Positions 24,881-33,593 are shown, numbered from the stretch's first letter. The stretch: DNA of 35,937 nt from Ga0074130 sp035565355 (GCA_035565355.1 DATMSM010000028.1:1-35937); one strand, 5' to 3'. A program made the numbers and translations. The notes: a model not told the origin generated them from the sequence alone.

Positions 24881-25341
24881 ACGCCTTTACCCTGTCCCGC
24901 AATCCCGCCGGCCGCCTGATCTGTACCTTGGCCGACGGTACCGTGCATATCAACATCACGCCGGTGCGTGCCTTTCCGCTGGCCGCGCCCGACGCAGGCC
25001 TGGCCCTGATGAGCCAGGAAGGTCATGAGATTGCCTGGGTGGAAAAGCTTAGCGATCTGGATGCTGCCAACCGCACCGCGATCGAGGAGGAGCTCGCCGG
25101 CCGCGAGTTCATGCCGGAAATCCAGCGCATCGTCGCCGTCAGCAGCTTCGCCACGCCCAGCACCTGGACGCTGGAGACCAGCCGCGGCGCGACAGCGCTG
25201 GTGCTGAAGGGCGAGGAAGACATCCGTCGCCTGCCGGATAACGGCCTCTTGATCGCCGACCGCCACGGCGTGCTCTACCTGATCCGCGACCGCAAGGCGC
25301 TGGACCGTCACAGCCGCAAGATTCTGGAACGCTTTCTGTAG
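24877..25341 (+). CDS. DUF1854 family protein, cyanophycin-associated
   Basis: 154 residues, no signal peptide and no membrane segment, predicted cytoplasmic. Segments such as PVRAFPLAAPDAG, GHEIAWVEKL, ELAGREFMPEI and LIADRHGVLYLIRD match what I know of DUF1854, found beside the cyanophycin-locus ABC transporter. Its ATG overlaps the transporter stop codon (ATGA), which implies coupled translation and a fixed ratio, so a partner or regulator of the transporter is a reasonable guess. The biochemical function is unknown. Confidence 0.8.
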   Translation: MNAFTLSRNPAGRLICTLADGTVHINITPVRAFPLAAPDAGLALMSQEGHEIAWVEKLSDLDAANRTAIEEELAGREFMPEIQRIVAVSSFATPSTWTLETSRGATALVLKGEEDIRRLPDNGLLIADRHGVLYLIRDRKALDRHSRKILERFL

Positions 25342-25437
25342 CCGCAACAATTAGATAGCTTTTGAAGTAAACCCAAGCAGCGGCCCTTGCGTTAATCTGC
25401 AAAAATCGAATTTCCAAACAGGCCTTCGGCCTTAGCT

Positions 25438-27597
25438 ATGAGCAAAAAAGACATCGAGATACTGGATGTTCGGTATCTACCGGGTCCCAGCATGTGGACC
25501 TACACGCCCATCATCGAAGCCGTGGTCGATATTCACGACCTCGAAGACTTCCCCTCCAACAAGATTCCCGGTTTCCCCGACCGCCTGGTCGCCTGGTTGC
25601 CCAGCCTGATGGCGCACACCTGCAGCCCCGGCGTGCCCGGCGGCTTTGTCATGCGCCTGCATGAGGGCACCTGGCCGGCGCATATCCTCGAACACATCAC
25701 CATCGAACTGCAGAACCTCGCCGGCATGAAGGTGAGCTTCGGCAAGGCGCGCGAGGTCACCCGCCGCAGCCTCTACAAGGTAGTGTTCAATACCCTGCAC
25801 GAGAAGATCGGCCGCCGCGCACTCGAGATCTCCCGCGAACTGGTGCTGGCCGCCATGGAGGACAAGCCCTTCGATCTGCCGGCTGCGATTGCCGAGCTGA
25901 CGCAGATGGCCGACGACTACTGTATGGGGCCCAGCACCCAATGCATCGTCGCCGCTGCCACCAAGCGCAAGATCCCGCACATCCGTCTGCTCGAAAACGG
26001 CAATCTGGTTCAGCTCGGCTACGGTGCAGCGCAACGGCGTATCTGGACGGCGGAAACCGACAGCACCAGCGCCATTGCCGAAGGCATTGCCAGTGACAAA
26101 GACATGACCAAACGACTGCTCGGCTATTGCGGCGTTCCCACGCCCGAAGGCCGCGTTGCGGAAAGCCCGGCCGAAGCCTGGGCGGCCGCCCAGGAGATCG
26201 GTGTGCCTGTGGTCGTGAAGCCCTCCGACGGCAACCGCGGCCGCGGCGTATCCATCGACCTCAGCTCGCAGGCCGAAATCGAAGCGGCTTACCAGGTCGC
26301 CGCCGACGAAGGCAGTGAAGTTATCGTCGAGCGCTATATACGCGGCATCGAGCATCGCCTGCTGATTATCGGCGGCAAGCTCATCGCTGCAGCGCGCGGC
26401 GAGGATGCCTCGGTCACCGGCGACGGCACGAGCAGCCTGCGCCAACTGGTCGACAGCCAGATCAATAGCGATCCCCGTCGCGGCAAGGCGGGTGAGCAGC
26501 CGCTCGAACCGGTAGATATCGACCGTGCCCAGACCGTGTTGCAGCTGGAGCGCCAAGGCTATACACCGGATTCGGTGCCGGCTGCCGGGGCCAGGGTCGT
26601 CATCCTGCGCAACGGCAATCACAATACCGACATCACCCACCTGGTCCATCCGCACAACGCCGCCACCGCAGTGCTCGCCGCCAAGATCGTGGGGCTCGAC
26701 ATCGCCGGCGTGGATATCGTCGCCGAGGACATCACCAAGCCGCTGGCCGAGCAGGACGGCGCCATTGTCGAAGTCAATGCCGGCCCCAGCCTGCTCATGC
26801 ATCTGCGTCCGGCCATCGGCGAGCCGCAGCCCGTCGGCGAAGCGATTGTCGAAAACCTTTTTCCGCGCATCGCCAACGGCCGCATCCCGGTCGTCGGCGT
26901 CTCCGGCAGCCGCAATACCACCAGCGTTGCTGGCCTGGTTGCGCGCCTGCTGCGCCTGTCCGGCCGCTACACGGGTCTCGCCTGCAGTACCGGCGTGTAT
27001 GCCAACCGCCACCAGCTGACGACGCACAGCGGCGCCAACTTTGCCGGCGGCCAGCGCGTGCTGATGAACCGCTCCGTCACCGCCGCCGTGGTCGAGCAGG
27101 CGCCCGCCAGCATACTCAGCGAAGGGCTGGCCTACGATCGCTGCGATGTCGGTATCGTCACCCATCTTGAATACGATCCGGAGCTGGCGCAGTTTCACAT
27201 TCATGACGCAGAGCAGATGTTCACGGTGCTCCGCACCCAGATCGATGTGGTCCTGCCGAGCGGCACCGGCGTGCTTAACGCAGACGACGCCAAGGTCGCC
27301 GAAATGGCCGACCTGTGTGATGGCGAGGTGATTTTCTACGGCCTCAACCCGGACAACGACACCATACGCAGCCATCGCAGCAAGGGTGGCCGCGCAGTGT
27401 TTGTGCGTGACACCCGCATCATTCTCGCCAAAGCAGGCGACGAAAAAGCCCTGGTGGATGTCAGCGCCGTGCCCCTGATCGCCGAACATCCTGAAGAAAC
27501 GGCAGCCGTACTGGCTGCCATTGCCGGCGCCTGGGCGCTGAACATCGATACCGCCCTCATCAAGAGCGGGACCCTGACCTTTGGCAGCCCTGCCTGA
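25438..27597 (+). CDS. cphA2: Cyanophycin synthetase paralogue with degenerate Mur domain (CphA2/CphA'-like)
   Basis: 719 residues. The N domain (about 1-160) has H82-I-L-E85-H86, an HxxEH metallopeptidase-type motif in AHILEHITIEL. The ATP-grasp domain (about 215-480) looks complete, with K261 in VVVKPSDGNRGRG and EVNAGPSLLMH. The Mur-ligase half is damaged: where CphA1 has GTNGKTTT this protein has GSRNTTS from G490, with Thr for the P-loop lysine; the TARGG and GDHLG segments are lost; and the C-terminal lid domain is absent. CphA2 of cyanobacteria shows the same kind of loss and uses only the ATP-grasp site to polymerise beta-Asp-Arg dipeptides. By analogy this protein may recycle dipeptides or assist its neighbour. 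It starts 96 bases after the DUF1854 gene and is followed 20 bases later by cphA. A 5-bp hairpin (25420-25432) sits just before its ATG. Confidence 0.85.
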   Translation: MSKKDIEILDVRYLPGPSMWTYTPIIEAVVDIHDLEDFPSNKIPGFPDRLVAWLPSLMAHTCSPGVPGGFVMRLHEGTWPAHILEHITIELQNLAGMKVSFGKAREVTRRSLYKVVFNTLHEKIGRRALEISRELVLAAMEDKPFDLPAAIAELTQMADDYCMGPSTQCIVAAATKRKIPHIRLLENGNLVQLGYGAAQRRIWTAETDSTSAIAEGIASDKDMTKRLLGYCGVPTPEGRVAESPAEAWAAAQEIGVPVVVKPSDGNRGRGVSIDLSSQAEIEAAYQVAADEGSEVIVERYIRGIEHRLLIIGGKLIAAARGEDASVTGDGTSSLRQLVDSQINSDPRRGKAGEQPLEPVDIDRAQTVLQLERQGYTPDSVPAAGARVVILRNGNHNTDITHLVHPHNAATAVLAAKIVGLDIAGVDIVAEDITKPLAEQDGAIVEVNAGPSLLMHLRPAIGEPQPVGEAIVENLFPRIANGRIPVVGVSGSRNTTSVAGLVARLLRLSGRYTGLACSTGVYANRHQLTTHSGANFAGGQRVLMNRSVTAAVVEQAPASILSEGLAYDRCDVGIVTHLEYDPELAQFHIHDAEQMFTVLRTQIDVVLPSGTGVLNADDAKVAEMADLCDGEVIFYGLNPDNDTIRSHRSKGGRAVFVRDTRIILAKAGDEKALVDVSAVPLIAEHPEETAAVLAAIAGAWALNIDTALIKSGTLTFGSPA

Positions 27598-27617
27598 GCG
27601 CGAATCACAGAACGACT

Positions 27618-30188
27618 ATGGAAATCTCCCGTACCCGTACGCTGCGCGGTCCCAATCTGTGGAGCCGCCACACCTCGATCGAAGCCGTCGTCATCTGCGA
27701 CGAGCCCGAGCTCAGCATCGCCAATCTGCCGGGCTTCGAAGCGCGCCTGCGCGAACGCTTCCCGGCCTTGGGCATCTTCGAACCGCAGTCGCTCGACGAA
27801 ACCGTATCCATCGCCCACGCGCTGGAAACCGCCGCCCTGTGGCTGCAAGCCCAGGCTGGCTGTCCGGTCACCTTTAGCCGCACCACGCCAACCCCCGAGA
27901 CCGGCACCTTTCAGGTCGTCGTCGAGTACAGTCAGGAAGAAGTCGGCCTTCTGGCGATGGAACTGGCGGAACAACTCATCCAGGCAGCAGCCCACGATCA
28001 GCCCTTCGACAGTCAGGCCGCCCTTAAGCAGATACGCGAATTGGACGAGGATGTACGCCTCGGCCCGTCGACCGGTTCCATCGTCGATGCTGCCGTCATA
28101 CGTGGCATCCCCTATCGCCGCCTCACCTCCGGCAGCCTGGTGCAGTTCGGCTGGGGCAGCAAGCAACGTCGCATCCAGGCCGCCGAGACCGACCGCAGCT
28201 CCGCGATTGCCGAATCCATCGCCCAGGACAAGGAGCTGACCAAGAAGCTCTTGCACGCCGGCGGTGTGCCTGTCCCTATGGGCCGCCCGGTCAGCGATGC
28301 CGAGGATGCCTGGGCAGCCGCCCAGGAAGTCGGCGTGCCGGTGGTGGTCAAACCGCTGGACGGCAATCAGGGCAAGGGCGTCAGCGTCAATCTATTCAGC
28401 CAGGAGCAAGTTACCGCTGGCTACGAGTTCGCACGCAGCTTCCGCAAGAACATCATGGTCGAGCGCTACCTGCCCGGCCACGATTTCCGCATGCTGGTGG
28501 TCGGTGACAAGCTGATCGCCGCCGCCCGCCGCGAACCGCCCTATGTCATTGGCGACGGTGAACACACCGTCAAGCAGCTGGTGGATACGGTCAACCTCGA
28601 CCCGCAACGCGGCGATGGCCACGCTACCTCGCTGACCAAGATCCGCCTCGACGAGATAGCCCTCGGCATCCTGACCAAGCAGGAAATGACAGTCGATTCC
28701 GTACCGGCCAAGGGCGTGCGCGTGATCCTGCGCAACAACGCCAACCTTTCGACCGGGGGCACCGCCACCGACGTGACCGACGATGTGCATCCCGAAGTGG
28801 CCGCACGCGCGGTCGAGGCCGCGCGCATGATCGGCCTCGACGTGTGCGGCATCGACGCACTCGCCGAAACCCTGCAGCGGCCAATGGAAGAACAGAACGG
28901 CGGTGTGGTCGAAGTCAATGCCGCGCCCGGCCTGCGCATGCATCTCAACCCCTCCTTCGGCAAGGGTCGCGACGTCGGCAAGGCGATCGTCGACTCCATG
29001 TTCAACGATGGCGAGAACGGCCGCATCCCAGTCGTCGCCGTCACCGGTACCAACGGCAAGACCACGACCGTACGCCTGACCGCACACATGCTGATCACCA
29101 GCGGCCTGCGCACCGGCATGACCAATACCGACGGTATCTACGTCCAGGGCCAGCGCATCGACACCGGCGACTGCAGCGGCCCGCGCAGCGCACGCAATGT
29201 GCTGATGCATCCGGACGTCGACGCTGCCGTGTTCGAGACTGCGCGCGGCGGCATGCTGCGTGAAGGCCTGGGCTTCGACCGTTGCGATGTCGCCATCGTC
29301 ACCAATATCGGCATGGGCGACCACCTCGGCCTCAACTACATCAACACCGTCGAGGATCTCGCCAAGGTCAAGCAGATCATCGTGCGCAATGTAGCGCCGA
29401 CCGGCATGGCCGTCCTCAACGGCGCCGACCCGCACACCGTGCGCATGGCGGCCGCCTGTCCCGGCGCCGTCACCTACTTCGCCGCCGAGCTCAATGCCGT
29501 GATGGCCGAACACATGGCCCAGGGCGGCCGTGTCGTGTATCGCGACGATGACGTCATCATCGCCCGAGAAGGCAAGTTCGAGCTGCGCCTGCCGCTCAGC
29601 CAGATGCCCCTGACCATGAACGGCAGCATCCCCTTCCAGGTGGATAACGCCATGGCCGCGATCGGTGCAGCCTGGGCGCTGGGACTCAGCTGGGATCAGG
29701 TGATGGAGGCGCTCGGTACCTTCAGTACCGACAGCGATACTGCCCCCGGGCGCTTCAACCTGTTCAATTACAAGGGCGCTACCATCGTCGCCGATTATGG
29801 CCACAATCCGGACGCCATCGCGGCGCTGGCGCAAGCACTCGCCGTCATGCCGGCGAAGAAGCGCGCCATCGTCATTAGCGGCGCCGGCGACCGGCGCGAC
29901 GAGGACATCATGATGCAGGGCAAGATCGTCGGTGCGAACTTCGACGAAGTGATGCTCTACGAAGACGCCTGCCAGCGCGGCCGCGCCGACGGCGAAGTGA
30001 TCTCGCTGTTCCGCAAGGGACTGCAGGATGCGCCGCGCGCTAGCCACATCGAGGAAATCCGCGGCGAATTCGTCGCCATCGACACGGCCCTGGCCCGTCT
30101 GCAGGCGGGCGACCTGTGTCTGATTCTGGTCGATCAGGTGGAGGAAGCGCTGGCCCATATCGCTCAGCGCGTCGCCGCGGCCGAGTAA
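27618..30188 (+). CDS. cphA: Cyanophycin synthetase CphA (CphA1 type)
   Basis: 856 residues. The N domain (about 1-150) has H67-A-L-E70-T71 where the neighbour has HxxEH. The ATP-grasp domain has K245 in VVVKPLDGNQGKG and EVNAAPGLRMH. The Mur-ligase half is intact: P-loop G477-T484 (GTNGKTTT), FETARGGMLREG, MGDHLG, and the lid domain with D726 in DYGHNPDAI and GAGDRRDED. In CphA1 the ATP-grasp site adds aspartate to the backbone and the Mur site adds arginine to its side chain, making multi-arginyl-poly-aspartate granules. Last gene of the locus, closed by a terminator. No cyanophycinase or isoaspartyl dipeptidase gene lies in the window. Confidence 0.94.
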   Translation: MEISRTRTLRGPNLWSRHTSIEAVVICDEPELSIANLPGFEARLRERFPALGIFEPQSLDETVSIAHALETAALWLQAQAGCPVTFSRTTPTPETGTFQVVVEYSQEEVGLLAMELAEQLIQAAAHDQPFDSQAALKQIRELDEDVRLGPSTGSIVDAAVIRGIPYRRLTSGSLVQFGWGSKQRRIQAAETDRSSAIAESIAQDKELTKKLLHAGGVPVPMGRPVSDAEDAWAAAQEVGVPVVVKPLDGNQGKGVSVNLFSQEQVTAGYEFARSFRKNIMVERYLPGHDFRMLVVGDKLIAAARREPPYVIGDGEHTVKQLVDTVNLDPQRGDGHATSLTKIRLDEIALGILTKQEMTVDSVPAKGVRVILRNNANLSTGGTATDVTDDVHPEVAARAVEAARMIGLDVCGIDALAETLQRPMEEQNGGVVEVNAAPGLRMHLNPSFGKGRDVGKAIVDSMFNDGENGRIPVVAVTGTNGKTTTVRLTAHMLITSGLRTGMTNTDGIYVQGQRIDTGDCSGPRSARNVLMHPDVDAAVFETARGGMLREGLGFDRCDVAIVTNIGMGDHLGLNYINTVEDLAKVKQIIVRNVAPTGMAVLNGADPHTVRMAAACPGAVTYFAAELNAVMAEHMAQGGRVVYRDDDVIIAREGKFELRLPLSQMPLTMNGSIPFQVDNAMAAIGAAWALGLSWDQVMEALGTFSTDSDTAPGRFNLFNYKGATIVADYGHNPDAIAALAQALAVMPAKKRAIVISGAGDRRDEDIMMQGKIVGANFDEVMLYEDACQRGRADGEVISLFRKGLQDAPRASHIEEIRGEFVAIDTALARLQAGDLCLILVDQVEEALAHIAQRVAAAE

Positions 30189-30214
30189 GAGCAGCCGTCC
30201 CTCAGTAGTGCCCC

Positions 30215-30245
30215 AAAAGCGCGCCGCTTACCCGGCGCGCTTTTT
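30215..30245. terminator. Bidirectional terminator between cphA and fadD
   Basis: A 12-bp perfect stem (30215-30226 with 30233-30244) with a 6-nt loop; the plus strand continues TTTTTC and the minus strand has TTTT. It overlaps the last codons and stop of the convergent fadD. Confidence 0.85.
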
Positions 30246-31910
30246 CATTTCCTCCTCGCGCAACTGACGGCGCATGATCTTGCCGACATTGCTCTTGGGC
30301 AGCTCGTCGCGAAATTCGATCTGATGGGGAATCTTGTAGCCGGTCAAATTTTCATGGCAGTGCGCGATCAGGCTTTCCACCGTCACTGTCTCGTCCTTGC
30401 GTACGACAAAGAGCTTCACGGCTTCGCCGGTGCGCTCGTCCGGCACGCTGATGGCTGCAGCCTCCAGCACACCCGGCACCTCGCCGACGGCCGCCTCGAC
30501 TTCGCTCGGATAGACATTGAAACCCGAGACCAGGATCATTTCCTTCTTGCGATCAACGATGCGCACAAAGCCACGTTCATCCATGATGCCGATATCGCCG
30601 CTGCGCAAGAAACCGTCTTCGCCAAGCACGGCGGCAGTTTCGTCGGGACGGTTCCAGTAGCCCTGCATCACCTGCGGCCCGCGTATGCAGATCTCGCCTC
30701 GCCCATCCAGCGCGCACGCCGTATCGGCATCGTCGCGTATGCAAATCTCGGTGGATGGCAGCGGCTGGCCGATCGAGCCGGTGTATTCGCGCTGCCGGAT
30801 CGGATTGATGCTGACGGCGGGTGAAGTCTCGGTCAAGCCGTAGGCCTCGACCAGCGGCTTGCCCGTGACCGCCAGCCATTGCTCGGCCACGCTGCGCTGT
30901 ACGGCAGCGCCGCCGCCCAACGATATCCGCATGTGTGAAAAATCCACCTTGGCGAAATCCGGATTGCGCAGCAAGGCCGCGAACAGGGTATTCACGCCGG
31001 TGATGGCGGTGAAGCGATGGCGCTTGAGTTCCTTGACCAGCCCGGGAATATCACGCGGATTGGCGATCAGGACATTGAGCCCGCCCAGCATGCCGAACAG
31101 AAGACAGTTCGCCATCAGCGAAAACACGTGATAGAGCGGCAAGGCAGTGATGATGATTTCCTCGCCCTCGACTACATCCTGGCCTACCCAGGCGCGGGCC
31201 TGCATGACATTGGCAATGATGTTGCGATGCGAGAGCATGGCGCCCTTGGCCACGCCGGTGGTGCCACCTGTGTATTGCAGGAAGGCCACCTCGTCGCTAC
31301 GGAGGTGGAGGCTGGGTACCGCATGCTGCGCGCCCGCGGCCAGCGCCGCGGCAAGATTAGTCGCACCCGGCAGGGCGTAGCTCGGCACCAGCTTCTTGAC
31401 GTAACGGACGACCAGATTCAGCAAAGCCCCCTTGAGCAAGGACTGCATGTCGCCCATGCGCACGATGACGATGTGTGACACCGGAATCTTGTGGCTTATC
31501 TGCGCCAGCACATGCGCGAAGTTTTCGAGGATGACGATCACTTCCGCACCCGAATCGCACAACTGGTGCTCAAGCTCATGCGCCGTATACAGCGGGTTGC
31601 AGTTGACCACAGTGCAGCCGGCCCGCAAGGCACCGAACAGGCACGCGGGATAGGGCAGCAGATTGGGCATCATCAGCGCAACCCGCGTACCGCGCGCCAG
31701 CTTGAGCTCACCATGCAGATAGGCAGCGAAGCGTCCCGATAGCACGTCGATATCGGCATAGCTCAAGGTCTTGCCGAAACTGGAGTAAGCGGGTCTGTCC
31801 CCGAAGCGGCGGGTGATGTGTGCCAGCATGGCCGGCACGGAAGAGAATTCGTCTGGATTAATTTCTGCCGGAACCCCCGGCGGGTAATGCTGCAGCCAGA
31901 TTTTGTCCAT
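30228..31910 (-). CDS. fadD: Long-chain fatty-acid--CoA ligase
   Basis: 560 residues from the ATG at 31910 (a TTG two codons upstream is open). AMP-forming ligase motifs: YTGGTTGVAKG (213-223), LPLYHVFSL, YGLTETSP, the GDIG...R-F-V-R-I-V-D-R-K-K hinge and the C-terminal lysine K544 in SNVGKI. The length and the PLYHVF segment fit FadD-type long-chain acyl-CoA synthetases, which activate imported fatty acids with ATP and CoA. Chain-length preference cannot be read. Its last codons lie in the shared terminator with cphA. It follows the CBS gene by 76 bases, with a hairpin between. Confidence 0.9.
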   Translation of the reverse strand: MDKIWLQHYPPGVPAEINPDEFSSVPAMLAHITRRFGDRPAYSSFGKTLSYADIDVLSGRFAAYLHGELKLARGTRVALMMPNLLPYPACLFGALRAGCTVVNCNPLYTAHELEHQLCDSGAEVIVILENFAHVLAQISHKIPVSHIVIVRMGDMQSLLKGALLNLVVRYVKKLVPSYALPGATNLAAALAAGAQHAVPSLHLRSDEVAFLQYTGGTTGVAKGAMLSHRNIIANVMQARAWVGQDVVEGEEIIITALPLYHVFSLMANCLLFGMLGGLNVLIANPRDIPGLVKELKRHRFTAITGVNTLFAALLRNPDFAKVDFSHMRISLGGGAAVQRSVAEQWLAVTGKPLVEAYGLTETSPAVSINPIRQREYTGSIGQPLPSTEICIRDDADTACALDGRGEICIRGPQVMQGYWNRPDETAAVLGEDGFLRSGDIGIMDERGFVRIVDRKKEMILVSGFNVYPSEVEAAVGEVPGVLEAAAISVPDERTGEAVKLFVVRKDETVTVESLIAHCHENLTGYKIPHQIEFRDELPKSNVGKIMRRQLREEEMKKRAG

Positions 31911-31951
31911 GCGCAATCCGCCGATCTGTATCGGCTTTGGTGAGTAGCCGG

Positions 31952-31974
31952 CTCTCCGGTTTTATACCGGAGAG
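31952..31974. other. Hairpin between the CBS gene and fadD
   Basis: A perfect 9-bp stem (31952-31960 with 31966-31974) around TTTAT, without a U-tract on either strand. A smaller 5-bp stem lies next to it (31921-31934). The minus-strand loop contains TATAAA, which could also be a -10 element for fadD; no -35 is evident. Confidence 0.5.
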
Positions 31975-31986
31975 GGCCGAAAACGA

Positions 31987-32433
31987 TCAGTGCGTGGCAG
32001 TCTGCGGTATGTCGTGGATATAGGCCTTGAGCATTTCGTTCTCTTGCCCCTGCTCCTTGAGCACCGCCTTGGCGATGTCGTGGAAGGAAATCACGCCCAC
32101 CAGATTGCCGTTGTCTACAACTGGCAGGTAGCGTACATGAGTTTCCAGCATCAGACGGCGCAACTCGTCTACATCCATGCCCAAGGTCGCCGTCGGCGGG
32201 TTTTCCGCCATGACGTCGGCAACCTTGCCCCAGCCCCAGTCGGCGCCGTTGTTGCGGACAGCGCGCAGCACTTCACGGAAGCTCAGCATGCCGACCAGAC
32301 GGCCAGCCTGCATGCAGACCAGCGAACCGACATCATGCTCGGCCATGGCGACCACGCCGTCGCGCAGGCTCTGCTCGGGATCGATGCTGAAGATGACTGA
32401 ACCTTTGAGTGCGAGTATCTCCCTGACTTTCAT
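31987..32433 (-). CDS. Two-CBS-domain protein
   Basis: 148 residues from the ATG at 32433, chosen because GGAGGG lies 7 bases upstream; the frame is open further up to 32499 without a ribosome site. Two CBS motifs make up almost the whole protein (about 8-60 and 72-125), the second containing HVRYLPVVDNGNLVGVISFHD. Stand-alone CBS pairs bind adenine nucleotides or SAM and act as sensors or regulators. The partner is unknown. It lies between fdxA and fadD on the same strand, but each gap holds a hairpin or terminator. Confidence 0.88.
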   Translation of the reverse strand: MKVREILALKGSVIFSIDPEQSLRDGVVAMAEHDVGSLVCMQAGRLVGMLSFREVLRAVRNNGADWGWGKVADVMAENPPTATLGMDVDELRRLMLETHVRYLPVVDNGNLVGVISFHDIAKAVLKEQGQENEMLKAYIHDIPQTATH

Positions 32434-32523
32434 CGTATGCCCTCCTATTTTCATCCCGCCGGAACGCAGCGGACGCTTCCATGCTAGACCACTGCTCAAT
32501 GGAATAAAAGGGACTTATAAAAC

Positions 32524-32548
32524 AAAAAGCCCCGCATATGCGGGGCTT
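32524..32548 (-). terminator. Intrinsic terminator after fdxA
   Basis: A 9-bp stem (32527-32535 with 32540-32548) with loop ATAT. On the minus strand it is followed by TTTGTTTTATAAG, a U-rich tail. Confidence 0.85.
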
Positions 32549-32570
32549 CTTCCGAGACAACCGAGCGCTT

Positions 32571-32894
32571 TCAGCGTTCGAGATGCTCGAGCTTGTCCTT
32601 TACCTTGCACCAATCGTCGGCGTCAGGTGCCGGATCCTTGCGCTCGATGATGACCGGCCACTCCTTGGACAGTTCGGCGTTGAGCGCGATGAAGTTCTCC
32701 ATGCCGGCGGGCACATCGTCCTCGGCGAAAATGGCTTCCGCCGGACACTCTGCCACGCACAAGGTACAGTCGATGCACTCCTCGGGGTCAATCACGAGAA
32801 AGTTAGGGCCTTCATGGAAGCAATCCACCGGGCACACATCAACGCAATCCGTGTATTTGCACTTGATGCAGTTGTCGGTTACAACATAAGTCAC
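32571..32894 (-). CDS. fdxA: 7Fe ferredoxin FdxA ([3Fe-4S][4Fe-4S])
   Basis: 107 residues from a GTG at 32894, with GGAG about 8 bases upstream. Cysteines at 9, 12, 17, 21, 25 and 40, 43, 46, 50 match the Azotobacter-type 7Fe ferredoxin, including the long C-terminal tail after the second cluster motif (CIDCTLCVAECP). It is a soluble low-potential electron carrier; the partner is not evident from neighbours. It is divergent from trxA across a 245-bp gap, where a minus-strand TACAAT (32977-32982) is a possible -10 for this gene without a clear -35. Confidence 0.95.
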   Translation of the reverse strand: MTYVVTDNCIKCKYTDCVDVCPVDCFHEGPNFLVIDPEECIDCTLCVAECPAEAIFAEDDVPAGMENFIALNAELSKEWPVIIERKDPAPDADDWCKVKDKLEHLER

Positions 32895-33139
32895 GTCGGA
32901 ATCTCCGTTAAATCAGCGGGCTGGCGGGGGTTATTTGTGAACGCTTGGGGACTTGAAACCAGCCAGGTAAGCCTTAATTGTAATATGGCGCGCCGCAAAT
33001 GGCGCGCGCTACCCCTAGCCGCGCATTTTTTGTTAGCATGCATCAAGCAGATACGCTCGAACCATCGCGTAGTGCTTGCCGCCCGCCGCAGAAAGCCACG
33101 GCCATCCGGACGGCCCATTTTCCCGAAACGAGACCCAAC

Positions 33140-33466
33140 ATGAGCGAACTTATTCACCACGTTACCGACGCCACTTTCAAGAACGAAGTCCTCGACGCCA
33201 GCACCCCCGTGCTTGTCGATTACTGGGCTGAATGGTGCGGACCGTGCAAGATGATCGCCCCCATCCTCGACGAAGTCGCCAAAGAGTACGGCGCCAAACT
33301 CAAGGTTGCCAAGCTCAATATCGATGACAACCAGAAGACCCCAGGCGAATTCGGCATTCGCGGCATCCCCACCCTGATGCTGTTCAAGGGTGGCGAAATC
33401 GCCGCCACCAAGGTCGGCGCGCTGTCGAAGTCGCAACTGACCGCTTTCATTGACAGCAACCTCTAA
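33140..33466 (+). CDS. trxA: Thioredoxin 1
   Basis: 108 residues from the ATG at 33140; the frame is open upstream, but the family start is MSELIHHVTD. The redox site is W32-C33-G34-P35-C36, with D27, and the cis-proline segment GIRGIPTLMLFKGG. It reduces protein disulfides using NADPH through thioredoxin reductase. It lies upstream of rho, the order also seen in E. coli and many proteobacteria. A strong hairpin without a U-tract follows its stop. Confidence 0.97.
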   Translation: MSELIHHVTDATFKNEVLDASTPVLVDYWAEWCGPCKMIAPILDEVAKEYGAKLKVAKLNIDDNQKTPGEFGIRGIPTLMLFKGGEIAATKVGALSKSQLTAFIDSNL

Positions 33467-33482
33467 TCCCGTTACAGTCAGC

Positions 33483-33511
33483 GCCTGAAGCCGTTCAAAA
33501 CGGCTTCAGGC
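33483..33511 (+). other. 13-bp perfect hairpin after trxA, no U-tract
   Basis: 33483-33495 pairs exactly with 33499-33511 around a 3-nt spacer. It is followed by TGCAACGACAG rather than T residues. It may protect the trxA mRNA 3' end or be a processing site in a trxA-rho transcript. Confidence 0.6.
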
Positions 33512-33593
33512 TGCAACGACAGTCTTCCGGCAGACCGGAGCTGTCCCGGTTCTACCGCAGGAACAAAAACAAAGCCGGTAGCCCGCACCGTAA

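Noticed and set aside
25420..25432. Small AGGCC-TTC-GGCCT hairpin just before the cphA2 start as a riboswitch-type control
   Set aside because: Only five base pairs; too small to support more than a note.
25477..27489. A 670-codon open frame on the minus strand opposite the short cyanophycin synthetase
   Set aside because: It is in codon register with the real gene, has no recognisable domain, and results from G/C-ending codons suppressing stops on the other strand.
25438..27597. Treating the short cyanophycin synthetase as a pseudogene
   Set aside because: The frame is intact over 719 codons, the ATP-grasp and N-domain motifs are preserved, and loss of the Mur half is a pattern known in CphA2-type enzymes.
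28392..30158. A 588-codon open frame on the minus strand opposite cphA
   Set aside because: Same cause: antisense of a GC-rich conserved coding region; composition is His/Asp/Ala-rich with no fold signature.
32980..33012. Two GGCGCGC copies in the fdxA-trxA gap as a hairpin or operator
   Set aside because: Each copy is a short self-palindromic GC word; pairing is not extended and no regulator is suggested.
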